NCBI RefSeq assembly: GCF_910592395.1
Contig: NC_088326.1
Coordinates: forward strand, 6,451,001 to 6,515,000
Reading direction: 5' to 3'
Origin: Lineus longissimus
Taxonomy: Eukaryota > Nemertea > Pilidiophora > Heteronemertea > Lineidae
Length of the DNA stretch: 64,000 nucleotides
This document shows, in pieces, positions 1 through 11,428 of the stretch. A model generated the notes under the pieces. The model searched no databases. It had not been told where the DNA came from and saw nothing but the letters and a program-made list of their open reading frames with translations. The position numbers were made by a program, and so were the translations under genes. Within the stretch, counting starts at the first letter, position 1. Every line of letters begins with the position of its first letter.

Positions 1-415
1 CTGTCGAGTAAGTGCCTTGCCCGAGATCATGCTACATGTAGGAGGAGCACGCATTTTAAAGTTTTAGTAGTGATAGTGCAATTGGTCCGAGCCATTTGGA
101 GGCCGACATGTGAAGGCCTATCTGGGTTCTCCTTCATCTCCGTATAAAAAGGGGCATATTGCTGACTAAGGAACGAGGTATATTCACATTGCCTCATCAT
201 CTCATTCGGACCAATTGATTTACTTTTATATGCACGCATACAGCACGCCACAGCTAGGTCCGAGTCTGTGGACAAATGGTTGGTTTAATTTGTCTCTTCG
301 ATATTGCTCCTTTGATATTGCATTATATTTTCATTGCAATTCAATCTATTCAAGGTATAGCCCATTTGAACCTGCCTGCGCCACGGGTACAATGCTAGTA
401 CATGTATATTAAACC
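1..415. other. no gene recognised
   Basis: Only short open frames are present, none with codon structure or similarity I recognise. The stretch is ordinary AT-rich intergenic sequence leading to a palindrome. Confidence 0.5.
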
Positions 416-458
416 AGAGTCTTTCTATACAATATACTATATTGTATAGAAAGACTCT
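416..458. repeat. perfect 43-bp palindrome (21-bp arms, 1-nt centre)
   Basis: The left arm (416-436) begins AGAGTCTTTC and is the exact reverse complement of 438-458. The flanks (TTAAACC / GATTAAAC) extend the symmetry imperfectly by about ten bases. With a 1-nt centre it would extrude as a cruciform rather than form a microRNA-type loop. It may be a tiny MITE or a footprint of one. Confidence 0.85.
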
Positions 459-1480
459 GATTAAACATATCAAAAAGTTTGTTTCATTTACGGAGCCAAC
501 GGTGGCGCCATCTAGTGTAGCGCAACATAGCGCAATGCATTTCTATTCATGGACTGGAGCGGGGGCCATGCACAGCTAGAACACCCCTCAAAAGGCATTA
601 TTAAAACCGATAAAGTTTCCCATTAGAAACTGTTTTATTGATTCGAAGACATATACTTTACAATCATAAAGATTGCACGTACAACTGATACGAAATTAAT
701 GTGTCATTTTGCTCCCAAAGTTGCATGAATTTGGCCCAAAACCATGGAATCCCCGGGGTTTTCCCGGCCTCAAGCGTTTCCTTTTAATGGGCCGTCCGCG
801 ATTAGCATCGGATAATTAATATTCATGAAATTGATTTCCCGGGAAGGCATACCCGTTTGTGATTGAATAAGGGATTCGTGTGTCATAATAGCGGTTTCGA
901 GAATTGACAGAAATAGCTGGCCTGGTTTCCAGGATGCGTGGCCGCTGAAAGCGCTGCTAGTGCTGTTGCTGTACATGCATATTCCCAATATTCCTGGAGG
1001 CAATATTGCGTGACGTCACTTAAAAAGCATCATGGCGTACTTCACTGCCGAGGAAGCAAATGTGATCATGGAAATTGGGTCGGAAAGCGCTGAAAATGTG
1101 TTGATTTCGTTCAATGTTTCGATTTTTTCAAACAACAGTGTTTATGTCATTGACTCGATTTTTTTGGCATCGTCGATATTTGATTCAAACATGTTCTTTC
1201 GGCCTTCGATGTGGCGACACACTCGTTTCGCCCAGTCCACGCGTCTAAAAATAGCTCGGTGGCTTACGTCATTTTGGCGCGAAATGTGAATGAAACAACA
1301 GGGGCGAAACCTTTTGATATGTGCATGGTGTTTCTCAACAACAACTTATCATCTGTAACCAAACTGTTCTAATTGAATGAATGCAAATTATTGGTATTGT
1401 CTCTGCTGCATTGTTGCCTAAGGTGCCAATTATTACTAATTATCGCTAATTAGAGATGACACATGCCCTTGACGTTTGTT
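459..1480. other. no gene recognised
   Basis: No convincing ORF, splice-bounded exon or repeat family is visible. A short plus-strand frame of 85 codons at 1,032-1,289 opens on ATG after a TGACGTCA-like element, but its composition is not protein-like and I do not call it. Confidence 0.4.
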
Positions 1481-1711
1481 GCCTGTCCCACTTAATCTGA
1501 GATCTTGGTCCCACTGGTCCACTTAGGATGCCCATTTTGGACTTTGGGACTGGCAATTTGAGGTGGTCCGGTCCGGATACCGAGGTGGTCCACTTACCGA
1601 CGGCCAGTTAATGGAAATCAATGATAAAATATTCGGGACTGGTCCAAAGCGATCCACTTAGGTAAGGTGGTCCACTCACCGAGGTGGTCCACAATCGAGG
1701 TTCTACTGTAC
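1480..1711. mobile_element. terminal fragment of a pogo/Tigger-like repeat
   Basis: The phrase GTGGTCCACT recurs several times. The stretch ends in a sequence whose reverse complement begins TACAGTAGAACCTCG, which resembles the CAGT-type terminus of pogo/Tigger-class elements and lies next to a TA. The opposite terminus was not identified, so length and autonomy are unknown. A related GTGGAACCTC block occurs near 62,700. Confidence 0.35.
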
Positions 1712-2870
1712 ATGGAGACTGGAAGATTGTCTTACGGCCAAGGGCCACACAGTATTTCACCAAGCATCACCCTTTCAAGTCTTTATGTGGTCCCGAAATG
1801 TTAAGCACTCATTCCGTCCTGGTTTCCCAGTTAATTGTTTCCAGTTTCTGTTATGATACAGTACTTAACAATCATCAATTAAGGCCAAAGGCCTTTTTGT
1901 TTACTGGTGTTTTGGCCGGAGGTTTGGAGTCTATATGCTACTGTCATCTATGTGGGGTCTTTTACTTGCCCTGGCATAGACACTTAAAAAGAAGGGACCA
2001 CAGGTTTTAGTCTCATGTGACAGACCCTCTATATCTGTATGTCATATTGAGCCTCATTGGGCACTGGTGCAGATTTAGGGGGCAAAAGGGATGTAGCCCC
2101 CCTTTTTTTGGGCAACCAACCATTATCACCCTTTCAGTGCTGGTTTTTCGTCAAGAAAAGATCCCCCACACTTCACAGACCACAGAAAAAAACCTGGTGA
2201 ACAACCCTCCTACAAGTCCACAACAGCAGCAGAGCCATCTATACTAAGGCTGATGAACTACACTACACTGTTCAGGCCTGATTGGGCCCCAAAAGTTAAA
2301 AACTGCCCCAAAATCCCACAATCCAATTGATTTGCAAAGGAAAGCTTTTACTTCACTGCGTTTTCCCATAAAATGCTACGAAAATACATTAGTCTGCAAA
2401 TATCAGATTTCCGATACTGTGCTGTGCCTACATTATTGACACTCACTCCACACCGCTTTTCCCAATTCCTGCATATAAGCAGTTGCATTTCTGTAGATTC
2501 TGTTTCTAGTCTAGTTCTTCTAGACCACCGGTAGTAAATTTAAATGCACGTTCTGGATAGTATTGCATGTGCGTGGAGATCATGCACTCCTTCAACAGCA
2601 TTTGAAATGTCTATTTTGAAAGTCAATGGGATGACATGGGGAAAATAAAGAACTTTGTAAAAACAAACAAAATTTCTTCCAATATTTGCCCACTCCACGT
2701 ACAATTTCCAAGAAAGTCCGACTAAAAAGTGTCCTCTTCATCCTTTCACAACAGCTAAACAAAGAAAACAAAGAAAAAGGAAATCAACAATTCATCTCCA
2801 TTTTTAAGCTTTATTTTGTCGCTACCATGTCCTCAAACACAAATCAGTTTCAAAAACTTATGTGATATAA
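1712..2870. other. no gene recognised
   Basis: Two plus-strand frames of 108 and 76 codons occur here (1,684-2,010 and 2,017-2,247). They show no domain, no splice-compatible boundaries and no coding-like composition. The 3' part is AT-rich intergenic DNA downstream (on the minus strand) of the OB-fold gene. Confidence 0.4.
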
Positions 2871-3255
2871 ATGTAGACATACTGGCCATTGTTATGCGAA
2901 CGAAATTACAAGTAATGTCATAATTATCATGTCTTTATAACAATTCAAACAAGCGTTATCTTATGTTGTCAGCACTTGCATATCTCCAATAACTAAAACA
3001 TCAGTCCTCCACAAAGACAGATTAATGAAGAAAAACTACCCAGTGGGCATTGTTATGCCAACAAACAAGGGTTATCTGATATTGTCACCACTTACATAAT
3101 GTCCAATAAACTAAACCATCAGTCCTCCACAAAGACAGATTAATGAAGAAAAACTACCCAGTGGGCATTGTTATGCCAACGAAATTACAAGCAATGTCAT
3201 AATTATCATGTATAACGATTGAAACAAGGGTTATCTGATATTGTGACCACTTACA
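2870..3255. repeat. tandem repeat, about 120-190 bp units, imperfect
   Basis: The words CAGTCCTCCACAAAGACAGA and GGGCATTGTTATGCCAAC recur about 120 bp apart (near 3,002/3,120 and 3,048/3,164). A more diverged third unit starts near 2,880. The array lies immediately 3' of the stop codon of the minus-strand gene and may fall in its 3' UTR. Confidence 0.75.
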
Positions 3256-3266
3256 TATGTTATATT

Positions 3267-5930
3267 TTACATGAAGCTCAAAATGATTTTCTCCTGCACA
3301 ACCACTTGGACTGTTGATGGTACTTGTAAATTGGGAATGTCACAATCACTCCCAGACACATACGTTTCGGTTTCTCCATCTCTCACCACCAAGAATTCCA
3401 TAGTGCCTCCGCTGAGTTCTTTCATTGCAATGACCTCAAGCGTCACTTCCTCACTTTTCTCACTGACCTGAAAAAAAATTGAAGAATCACTCAGTCCTAT
3501 GTTATCATCATTTGAAGCAATTAAGCTGGCGTGTCCTCAATTCACATGCAAACAATGCATTATCCATCTATACTAGAATTTCCATTAAAATGATCCAGCA
3601 TGTAACTTCTGCAAATGACTTTGGATGCAATTTTTAGATTCCAAATTCAATCTTTCTTCAGTATATTTTCAAACAATTTCGAAGACCTGCAGTGATGAAG
3701 TAGGAGCCACCATATAAAGACAAAACAGACGTCATTGATTAATCTCTATAAATAGTGCATGCAAATTAACGAAAGAACACATCACAACATTTCACATCCA
3801 AAAACAGACTACTGGTCAAAATACTCAGTACATGTTTACACCACAACAATGAAAATGAAAGGAATGAAAATAAATATCCATCCAATGCATAATAATTACC
3901 CCTTTCACACCCTTCTTTTTCCTACTTGTGCACATTTTTAGTTTCTTGGGTATCCCAAGCTTCTTCTTGAATAGTTCTAATACTCCCCCCTCCTTAAACT
4001 TACTTCAACTACAGTTTCTGTGAATCCCTAAACTTACTTCAACTACAGTTTCTTTGGTGTCTTTCACAGAAGTGTACTCATGAAACTTGTCCACTTCCAC
4101 GCCTTTGATAACTGCATATTTGTTGACATCGTCCTCAGTCAGCATGTCCGAATTGTCACCCCAACACTTCACCAATAACGATGTTGACCCATCAGACACT
4201 TTCACATCCCTGCGGCACCAATTAGGTCCTGTCTTTTTGGGGGAAACCTGAAATTGAATAGATTGATGACATAAATATAATAGTAATACCTATTTACATT
4301 TTTAACACTAAAAAAATTAGGCTCAGTAGAGTAACCTAAACCAAAGCTATTATTTTATTTGGCGCGAGTCCTTTAGCAGTTAGTACAACAACATTAGTCC
4401 TAAGACAAGGCTATGACAAAAAGAGGAAACCACAGTAGTCCTGTCATAACTATCTGTCTGGTCCTGTTCAGAACCATCCTCTTTTCTGTACAGCGAAATA
4501 GCTAATTTGGCCATCAAGTCATGGTCATGCCCCCCACAGGTGACCACCGAAAAACGTCCAAATGGGTCATTTGCCCCCCCCCCCCCCCACGCACACAATA
4601 AAACATGGAAATTAGCAAAATCTTACTCTATGAAGAAGCAAAATCTAAGCATTAGCTAACAAAGTTTCAGCAATTCACTATCAGAGATGAGAATCAGCAA
4701 GTTACGAAAATTCCACAAGATATGAAAGATATCATCGTAAAAATACTGCAATAGGAAATTTGCAATGATTAGATCTTCTTCTACTTTTGTTTTATTCACT
4801 GAAATCACCTAACCGGCAAAACACATTGTGCCAGTATCCAAGGCACCAAAAGCAACTGTTTAGGTCACTTAACTGACTTACCGATTGCACAGTCCCTTCC
4901 AAAGATACCCTGCGCCTCTTCGGAGATTGCATGACTTCTGGCAGTGATACAAAGGGTGGGTTGAAAAAACAATGTTCTGTATCATTGTTGTAGACAAAGG
5001 CAGCAGTAGGGAAAATCTGAAAAAGCACAATTTCATGTACAGGTTTACGTTTGTAGCTATGTCTGTATGAATTGTACAAGTATCAATTGTCACAGAACAT
5101 CATGTCTCTGTATATACATGTACTATTCATTTGGTGGGCTATGGTTTTATAACATGTAAAAAGAAACTAGAACTTGGCTCAATGTCCTTTTGCATTACAT
5201 TATAGCGAATAGCTTATAATTGGCCAATAGTTTATGCTCACCACCTTATATATTGCCACCTTTAGAATTAAAATACGTAGCCACAACATAAGTACTAGAG
5301 TAGGCCATCGCCATTGAATAAACCTGGCACTAACTTTCATTTTGCAATTTACGAATTGCCTGTTCGTTTTGCAATTTACAAATGGCCATCGACGATGTTC
5401 CTTCACTTTTTTGCATCACCTCAGCGCCACCCGCGAGCCCTAATTGTATTACGCTAGGTTGATTGCTGCCAGAATGTTTTCCCGCCATAAAAGTATGACG
5501 CCGCTACTACGTTACACGTGGACTCGTGTCAAAAACTTTTATTCGTACTACGACATCTGTGTTGGTGGGTCTTTTCCCGTAATAGGCTAGCGCCAGGTTA
5601 ACCACTTCACGTTTTCAACTGATACAAATAAAAAATACGGCAAGCGGTTTAATGAAAATTCAAAACTGAATACATGTACAATGTACTTACTTTACTGGAT
5701 TGTTGTAGCCGCATGGATTTCCTTTCCTCGGTAATGATTCCGTCAGTAACCATGACGAACGCGTCTGCTTTCAATAAAGAACAGTTGACTGACATGGGCC
5801 AATACACATTGTACGCATGTTCATCTCTGCCTTCGATAATGACAGACGCCATGTACGTCTTTCCAGCACACGTCGGCGTTCCCAGTATTTTAACTTTGGA
5901 CACATTCCTTATTCCTTGTGAAGTGGCCAT
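3267..5930 (-). CDS. four-exon gene with OB-fold-like (RPA-type) domain
   Basis: The coding exons on the minus strand are 5691..5930, 4882..5016, 4038..4247 and 3267..3467. They give 80, 45, 70 and 66 residues (261 total). Every intron is phase 0, with GTAAGT-type donors (5690, 4881, 4037) and pyrimidine-tract CAG acceptors, which strongly supports a real spliced gene. Exons 2-3 encode RRRVSLEGTVQSVSPKK, then RRDVKVSDGS and LLVKCWGD, which reads like the strand pattern of a replication-protein-A-type OB fold. A single-stranded nucleic-acid-binding role is therefore inferred. The start is ATG 5930, the first in the exon, about 90 bp below a TATAAAAG. The family is not identified precisely; it may be transposon-associated. 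Confidence 0.72.
3995..4053 (-). repeat. duplicated 25-bp segment containing a splice donor
   Basis: An exact 25-bp direct repeat (3995-4019 and 4029-4053, period 34) spans the exon-3/intron-3 boundary of the OB-fold gene. Each copy carries the sequence GAAGTAAGTTTA on the minus strand, so there are two candidate donors 34 bp apart. Only the exon-proximal donor keeps the frame; use of the distal one would add 34 nt and reach a TGA. Confidence 0.8.
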
Positions 5931-6015
5931 AGTTACGCGTATTAATGAAACTGAGTCAGTACAGGTCCCCTTTTTAATTTTGTGAGTGATCTGGCGAAAA
6001 AAACTTACGTGACGC

Positions 6016-6023
6016 CTTTTATA
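6016..6023 (-). promoter_or_regulatory. TATA box of the OB-fold gene
   Basis: TATAAAAG on the minus strand lies 86-93 bp upstream of ATG 5930. That would give a short 5' UTR of roughly 60 nt if transcription starts about 30 bp downstream. The assignment rests on the exact consensus and its spacing only. Confidence 0.45.
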
Positions 6024-6299
6024 TGAGTCCCATCACCCCAAAAACACCCCTAAGAGGCCATCGGAAGCTGTGATTGGTCCTAATTAGCGCAACTTTTGTA
6101 AAAACTTCATTTATTGGACACATTTTCATTCCTTATGACGTCTTCAGATCTTTGACGGGTCATTCCAAAATCAGGCTCAGAAAAGGGAAAACAGATGCAT
6201 TGCGCAGCGGGCAGAGTGTCGTAGTTCAGTATTTAGACTATATATACGAACACCTTCATATTCTTATTACTTTTTATACTTCCAATCGAAACGTACAGT

Positions 6300-6860
6300 G
6301 AACTGTTCAGATCTATTGGATTCCTATACTGTTTTCATTATTGAGGCCTTGATCATTTCTCGTCACCTTTCATCCCTACTCCAACTTCATGGTCTGAACC
6401 AGCCACAGGCGCTAATTTCGTTCCTTACAACGCCTCTAGAACTGGTCAGTTGCCACCATCTTGAAAAGCAGTGCCGCGGATGTGGAAATGTCTAGAATCT
6501 TTACAATTGCAAACAGCCTATCGCATCACCACTACGCCTGAGAACACGCGGCACTGATAGTTTTCAATAAATTCACATAAGAACACACCAGAACATCTCA
6601 GGTTTTATTTACGAACATCATATTTTGTTATTTATTGATAGAACAAGCCATTTTACGAAAGAAGGTGGCACTTACTAGGGCTGGATAAAACTTTAGAGTG
6701 TGAAGTATTGAAAACACCTGAATAATGATGCGTCTTATATAGCGCAGTATCCAGGCCGTTTTGCCCGCTCAAATCTCACGATCCCGACATGCAAGATGGC
6801 GGAATTTGACCAATTCCAGTGTCTGAAATAGAATTTTAATTTCGGCACTGTGCGAGTTCG
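6300..6860. repeat. interspersed repeat, copy 1 (paired with 10275-10720)
   Basis: Blocks such as TTGCCACCATCTT, GCCTATCGCATCACCACTACG, ACACACCAGAACATCTC and GAAAGAAGGTGGCACTTACTA occur in the same order in both copies. On the minus strand this copy has CTATATAAGACGC (near 6,730) followed by CTA|GTAAGT, so it resembles a promoter plus first exon/donor. No long reading frame follows. It is probably part of a dispersed gene or transposon family. Confidence 0.65.
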
Positions 6861-6890
6861 ACTATCATCGTTCCATCAGTGTCGGCACAG

Positions 6891-7094
6891 CTACCGGGTG
6901 CAGTGGATTACTGAAGAAACCGAATTCCATATCACTTTATCAATGCGTTTTATGAGAGAAACAACTGACAAAAACTCTGCGTTTTCCCATAAGAATAAAT
7001 CGTGTCCATCATCAAATTGCGCGGTGACCTGAACTTGGACTTCCGCGTGCACTGACGTGGCGGGAAACCTCTTTCGCGCCAGAACTTGTTCGTC
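6891..7094 (-). other. possible terminal exon (67 codons) of unknown gene
   Basis: On the minus strand a polypyrimidine-TTTTTAG acceptor opens a 67-codon frame ending in TAG at 6891. The frame contains alternating hydrophobic strands (for example VHAEVQVQVTAQF). Its length matches the last exon of the OB-fold gene (66 codons) but I see no residue-level similarity. No upstream exon was found, so this is a weak call. Confidence 0.2.
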
Positions 7095-7099
7095 CTAAA

Positions 7100-8285
7100 A
7101 ATAATGAAAAACGCGGTTTTCTAATATGACAACAAACATTTCTCTGGAAAAACGTACAAGATGATTAAAAGCACTCCTAACCAACATGTCACAAATCTCA
7201 CGTCTCATAAATCGCAATTACAGAATCCCTTTCTCGCACTTCTATATAGGATGTGAAACTTTCTCTATATACCCGCTTAAAACTAGACTCCAACCCAGTC
7301 TGTTCGGATTGCGGCATCCGTCATCCTTGATATTGGGAAATTGTATAGGATTGACTGCGGTAGCCAGAAGACAACCACAACCATGCCAACGAGTCAAATG
7401 TTAAAACTCCGGGTTAAAACTGACGATGCATGCATAAAAACCCTAGCGGTCAAGTAACAAAAGACTAAGTTAAACGCCCATCCTCCATAGACCACCAGCA
7501 GGCCGCAATGGCGCTACCGTATTCACTAACAGAGGGCTGGGTGTGGAATCTCCGCATAGACATCAGTTCACATGTATGACTATACATGTATTCCCCTTGC
7601 GACCTCGCGCGAAAGTAATACAAAGTAAAATGCCTTTTCATCAGCAAGGTCCTGAAAGCACGCATGGTTTTGATGATAGCAAAGGCTGGGGCAAAATCTT
7701 CGCATCTTAAAAACTCGAAAGAAACAGGCACGTGGTCCTATAATCATCGCAGGTTGTCTTGTTCTTTGCCGTTCATGAATCTAGTTATTTTATCTTCAGC
7801 AGCGGCTTCGTGCTCCTGTGGGGAAGACGGTAAGGATGAAGGGCTGGAGGTCTCGTCTTCGAACCCGCGCAAGCAGAATTATTTTTCATTTTTTCCTTTT
7901 CACCGGATCGCCTCTGACCTGTCTCGTCGATGAACTTCTTGTTTGTGCAGTCAAGCGAAACCTCTCGCTGGGTGTATATCGTGTTTCAAGTAGTATTGGA
8001 CGTTTGGTAGTAGAGCATTGTGTTTTGTAACTTAGCCGCTGGAGTTTTATCCATGCATGTCAGCTTTAAGACACTCTTTTCCGCACCGTCAGTGTAGTCA
8101 CCTAAATCATGTCACTAATACCATATTTGTCAATTTAGGTCAGTACGGCGACGGTGCGAAACGGCTGATTGGGTTGGCAAAGTGCCAATAAAGCAATCTG
8201 ACATCCGCAGAGGCAATCGGAAGACACTAGAGAAGCAGAAAATTTTAAAATACTTCGGGAAACTTATAAATAGCTTTGGAAACAC
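7100..8285. other. no gene recognised
   Basis: Overlapping frames of 60-90 codons occur on both strands (7,186-7,404; 7,465-7,731; 7,664-8,030). None has a recognisable domain. A minus-strand CCCCACAG acceptor near 7,820 precedes about 24 open codons, which could be a last exon but has no partner. Confidence 0.35.
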
Positions 8286-8289
8286 TGTT

Positions 8290-9840
8290 TGTTTGTTTGT
8301 TTGAAATAATTTTATTACTTTCAATAATATTGTAACATACAGATGAATCCCAGGGCTAGGCTATCAAGCATTATTAGCCCTGGTTATTATTACATAGAGA
8401 AAAGTGAATGATGGCAGAGAAGAATTAAACAAACAAGGATATGATAATTGAAAACAGGCTTCATAAGTTAAAGAATGGCGAGTTCAGCAATAAAGGTGCT
8501 GACTCTAGTAACGATAAAGATATTGTCTACAATAGACAATCTGTAATGGCCATTCAATAACAACTGCAGCCTGTCTTCTTGGTAAAGGTTGTAGAATATA
8601 AAGGTGAATGATGGCAGCGTATTCAGGTCATCAAAAAGATCAACCCTAAGCATGTCGGCAAGAGGGCAATTGAAGAAGAGGTGGCGTGTGGTTTGCGCCT
8701 TGTGTCCGCATTTACAGTAAGGGTCGTTAACATTTACAAAGTTATGAGAAAACAGGTGGTTTTTGAATATAAGGTCACATCTGGTCCTATTAAAAACGAT
8801 TGCAGCTTGACGGGGTAGGTTTAGTTTGGGCGTAGCCATGGACATTTGATTCCTGCCTAGGAATAGTCTTAAGTGGTATTTGAAAGAGTTTCGAGAGTAA
8901 CGAGTTTGGACATCTATTGGAAGGGAAGACCAGTGCCTAATTGAGCTGGGTATTGTGGATTTTGTGAGATTCTGCGACATGTTTCTAGGAAGATTGTAGG
9001 TTCTGCGATTTCTAAGACGCCCGTCAAAGACGGGGTTTCGATACTGAACAAATTCATTGTGAACGTAAGTGGGTATATTGTTATGTTCAACATCGTACAT
9101 CAGGATTAACTTTTTCTCCGTTCTCCGCCTTCCAAGGGTCACCCAGCCCAGACAGTCAAGAACATTGGTGGTATTAGTGCCCCATATGCAACCACTTACA
9201 ATTAGGGCAGCCCGATAATGAACCTTATCGAGTCTAGATAGTAAAGTGATGTTTGCCGAGTCGAGGTAATATGAATGAGAAATAAAGCTTCTCGAGGTGT
9301 TTGGACTGTAGTGAACCCTGCAAAGTTTTAAATGGGTTCAATAAGTTGTTACATTTACCCACGACATACAAAATGTGATGCTCAAACGACAGTGTTTCAT
9401 CCAGTATGATACCAAGATGTTTGTGAGACTGGCCACGGGGGATAACACTCCCATTTAGTTCAAGATAGCCAAAGTTGGGGACCTTACGACGAGGTGAGTG
9501 GTAAATAACCTCCTTGCTTTTCTCAGCTTTGAAGTCTAGCTTCCATCTTTTCGACCATGCAAGAAGACTGTGAAGGTCTTCCTGAATTAATTTTGTTGAC
9601 AGATTGATGTCCTCTGCGTAGCTTACTGCCAGAAATAGTGAGCAGTCATCGGCATAGATATACAAGGTACAGTTCCTAACATATTCACTTAAATCATTAA
9701 TGTAAATGAGAAACATCAGAGGCCCCAGTATTGATCCCTGGGGTACTCCTGAGTTTACATAGCCTGGTTGGGTCAGGTTGGATAATGTGTTATTAACCCT
9801 GACTCTGTCACCTCTACCATTGTGATGAAACACTGTGATG
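8290..9840 (-). mobile_element. 5'-truncated non-LTR retrotransposon (LINE)
   Basis: The element runs right to left. It begins inside the reverse-transcriptase palm near 9,835 and ends in a (CAAA)n-type tail (plus strand GTTTGTTTGTTTGTTTG at 8,287). Loss of the endonuclease and fingers regions is typical of 5'-truncated insertions. No target-site duplication could be defined. Confidence 0.8.
8468..9833 (-). pseudogene. LINE reverse transcriptase C-terminal half, frameshifted
   Basis: The first part (9833-9234) has the RT motifs SGVPQGSILGPLMF and YADDCSLF. The second part (9142-8468) continues through the thumb/connection region to a zinc-knuckle-like CKCGHKAQTTRHLFFNCP near its end, as in many LINE ORF2 C-termini. 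The frame is broken near 9,250: the other frame carries the linking residues across 9,143-9,260. The protein would reverse-transcribe element RNA at the target, but this copy lacks the N-terminal endonuclease and is dead. Family placement within Jockey/CR1/L2-type LINEs is not resolved. Confidence 0.8.
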
Positions 9841-10270
9841 ACGTCACAAGCAAGTGCAGTGCTGGAATTTTGAAAGTCCGACAGTGGTGCTAGTAGGTGC
9901 CCAGCCGTAACGGTTATATTTACGGAAAAACTTTTGGAGTAAAAAAGTTTTGTTTTGTAACAACAAACACGTATCAGATAAAGAAATTCAGAATTCCTTG
10001 ATACATTGAATACAAATGCATGCTATTTCCCTTCTTTCGTAACGAAAGATATTCTACGCGAATATTATATTAAGAATACAAAAATAAAGTGTTTTTATTC
10101 CAAGCATTTTCCAGTAAAATGCGCAAATAATGCTCGGTATAGAGTAGCACAACTTTCGGACTTCGAAGAATATTGCAACTGAAAAGGCGGGAGATATGGT
10201 AATTCCGTGAAGACGTCAACATGGTGTTTTCCAAGCTATTTATAAATTTTCGCGGCAATCTGTCCTGGAC
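9841..10270. other. no gene recognised
   Basis: This is AT-rich intergenic DNA between the LINE 5' truncation point and the second copy of the dispersed repeat. Short frames only. Confidence 0.4.
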
Positions 10271-10274
10271 CCTT

Positions 10275-10720
10275 CCGAGGCAATCTTGACATTAGAGGCG
10301 CTGATGTCGTTCCTAAACAACGGCTCTAGCACTGCTAAATTGCCACCATCTTCAAAAGCAGTACCGCGCATGTGGAAATGTAAAGAATCTTTACAATTGC
10401 AAAGAGGCTATCGCATCACCACTACGCCCGAGAACACGATGACTGCACTACGCTGCATTGATAGTTTGCAATAAATTCACGTAAAAACACACCAGAACAT
10501 CTCGGGTTTTATTTACAAAGATCATATTTTGTTATTTATTTATAAAACAAGCCATTTTATGAAAGAAGGTGGCACTTACTAGGCCTGGATAAGACTTTGG
10601 AAGTGACGCAGTGTTGAAAACACCTGAATCTCAGGATGCCGATATCCAAGATGGCGGAATTTTACCAATTCCAGTGTCTGAAATTGAATTTTAATTTCGA
10701 CACTGTGCGAGTTTGCCGCA
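10275..10720. repeat. interspersed repeat, copy 2 (paired with 6300-6860)
   Basis: This is a direct-orientation relative of 6300-6860, with shared words including ACACACCAGAACATCTC, GAAAGAAGGTGGCACTTACTA and TACCAATTCCAGTGTCTGAAAT. It lacks the TATATAAG-containing ~70 bp found in copy 1. The minus-strand frame 10,579-10,821 spans the junction and I do not regard it as a gene. Confidence 0.65.
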
Positions 10721-11233
10721 GAGGCTCCTTCCAGCTGAATCGCTGTGAAAGTTGGCCCAGTGCCAAAAACAAAAACTCCGTTATCTGTACTGACTAGGAT
10801 ATACACAAGATAATTTGACATAAAAACACATTTCTTGTCGAAATAATTGAATTTGCACGTTGATTATTTACGATACAAGAATAACATGCTCGGGACTACT
10901 TGAATCCTGCCGCCAAAACGCGTTGTACGGTCAAAAGAGGCTAACTCCAGTTTTGGAGAATGCTTGTCCATGTCGTCTCGTATCAGGAAATCAATGATTG
11001 AGAATCAGATTACGGTGCCGTTCTGACTTGGTTCTGACTCGGGCCTCTTCACTACAGTTATCGTTGTACACGTTCCAGTACCAATAACGTCTACCCAACT
11101 TACAACTGGTCATTTCCCAATATCGGTAAGTTAACTTAGCCCCTCTTTATTTCTCACAATATACGCTATACCATCTCTAGGGTAGTTTCAGTAAATTTCT
11201 TAAGCGCTGTTCACGGATAAAGCTCAAGGCTTT
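10721..11233. other. no gene recognised
   Basis: No ORF, repeat family or splice-bounded exon could be supported. Confidence 0.4.
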
Positions 11234-11428
11234 GCTATAGGCACCACCATTTTCGCTAGAATGTCAAATCTTGGCGCAACGAGAACTCATTCAAAATAAA
11301 GTGAATTCAAATTGCGTGAAAAACAAAGAACAGCATACCAGCCTTGAAATTGGTATTAACTGAATTATGAATGAGTTCTAGTTGCTCCAAGATTTCAAGC
11401 TCGAGCCAAAATGGCGGTGCTTATAGCC
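11234..11428. mobile_element. MITE-like element with ~60-bp inverted repeats
   Basis: The left arm begins GCTATAGGCACCACCATTTT and continues to ACTCATTCA. The reverse complement of the right end begins GGCTATAAGCACCGCCATTTT and runs to ACTCATTCAT, giving roughly 60-bp imperfect arms around a ~75-bp centre. A TA lies at each end, so a TA duplication is possible. It has no coding capacity. Confidence 0.7.

Noticed and set aside
1684-2247. Two adjacent plus-strand ORFs as a gene
   Set aside because: The first opens inside a transposon terminus, and neither has domain similarity or splice sites that would join them.
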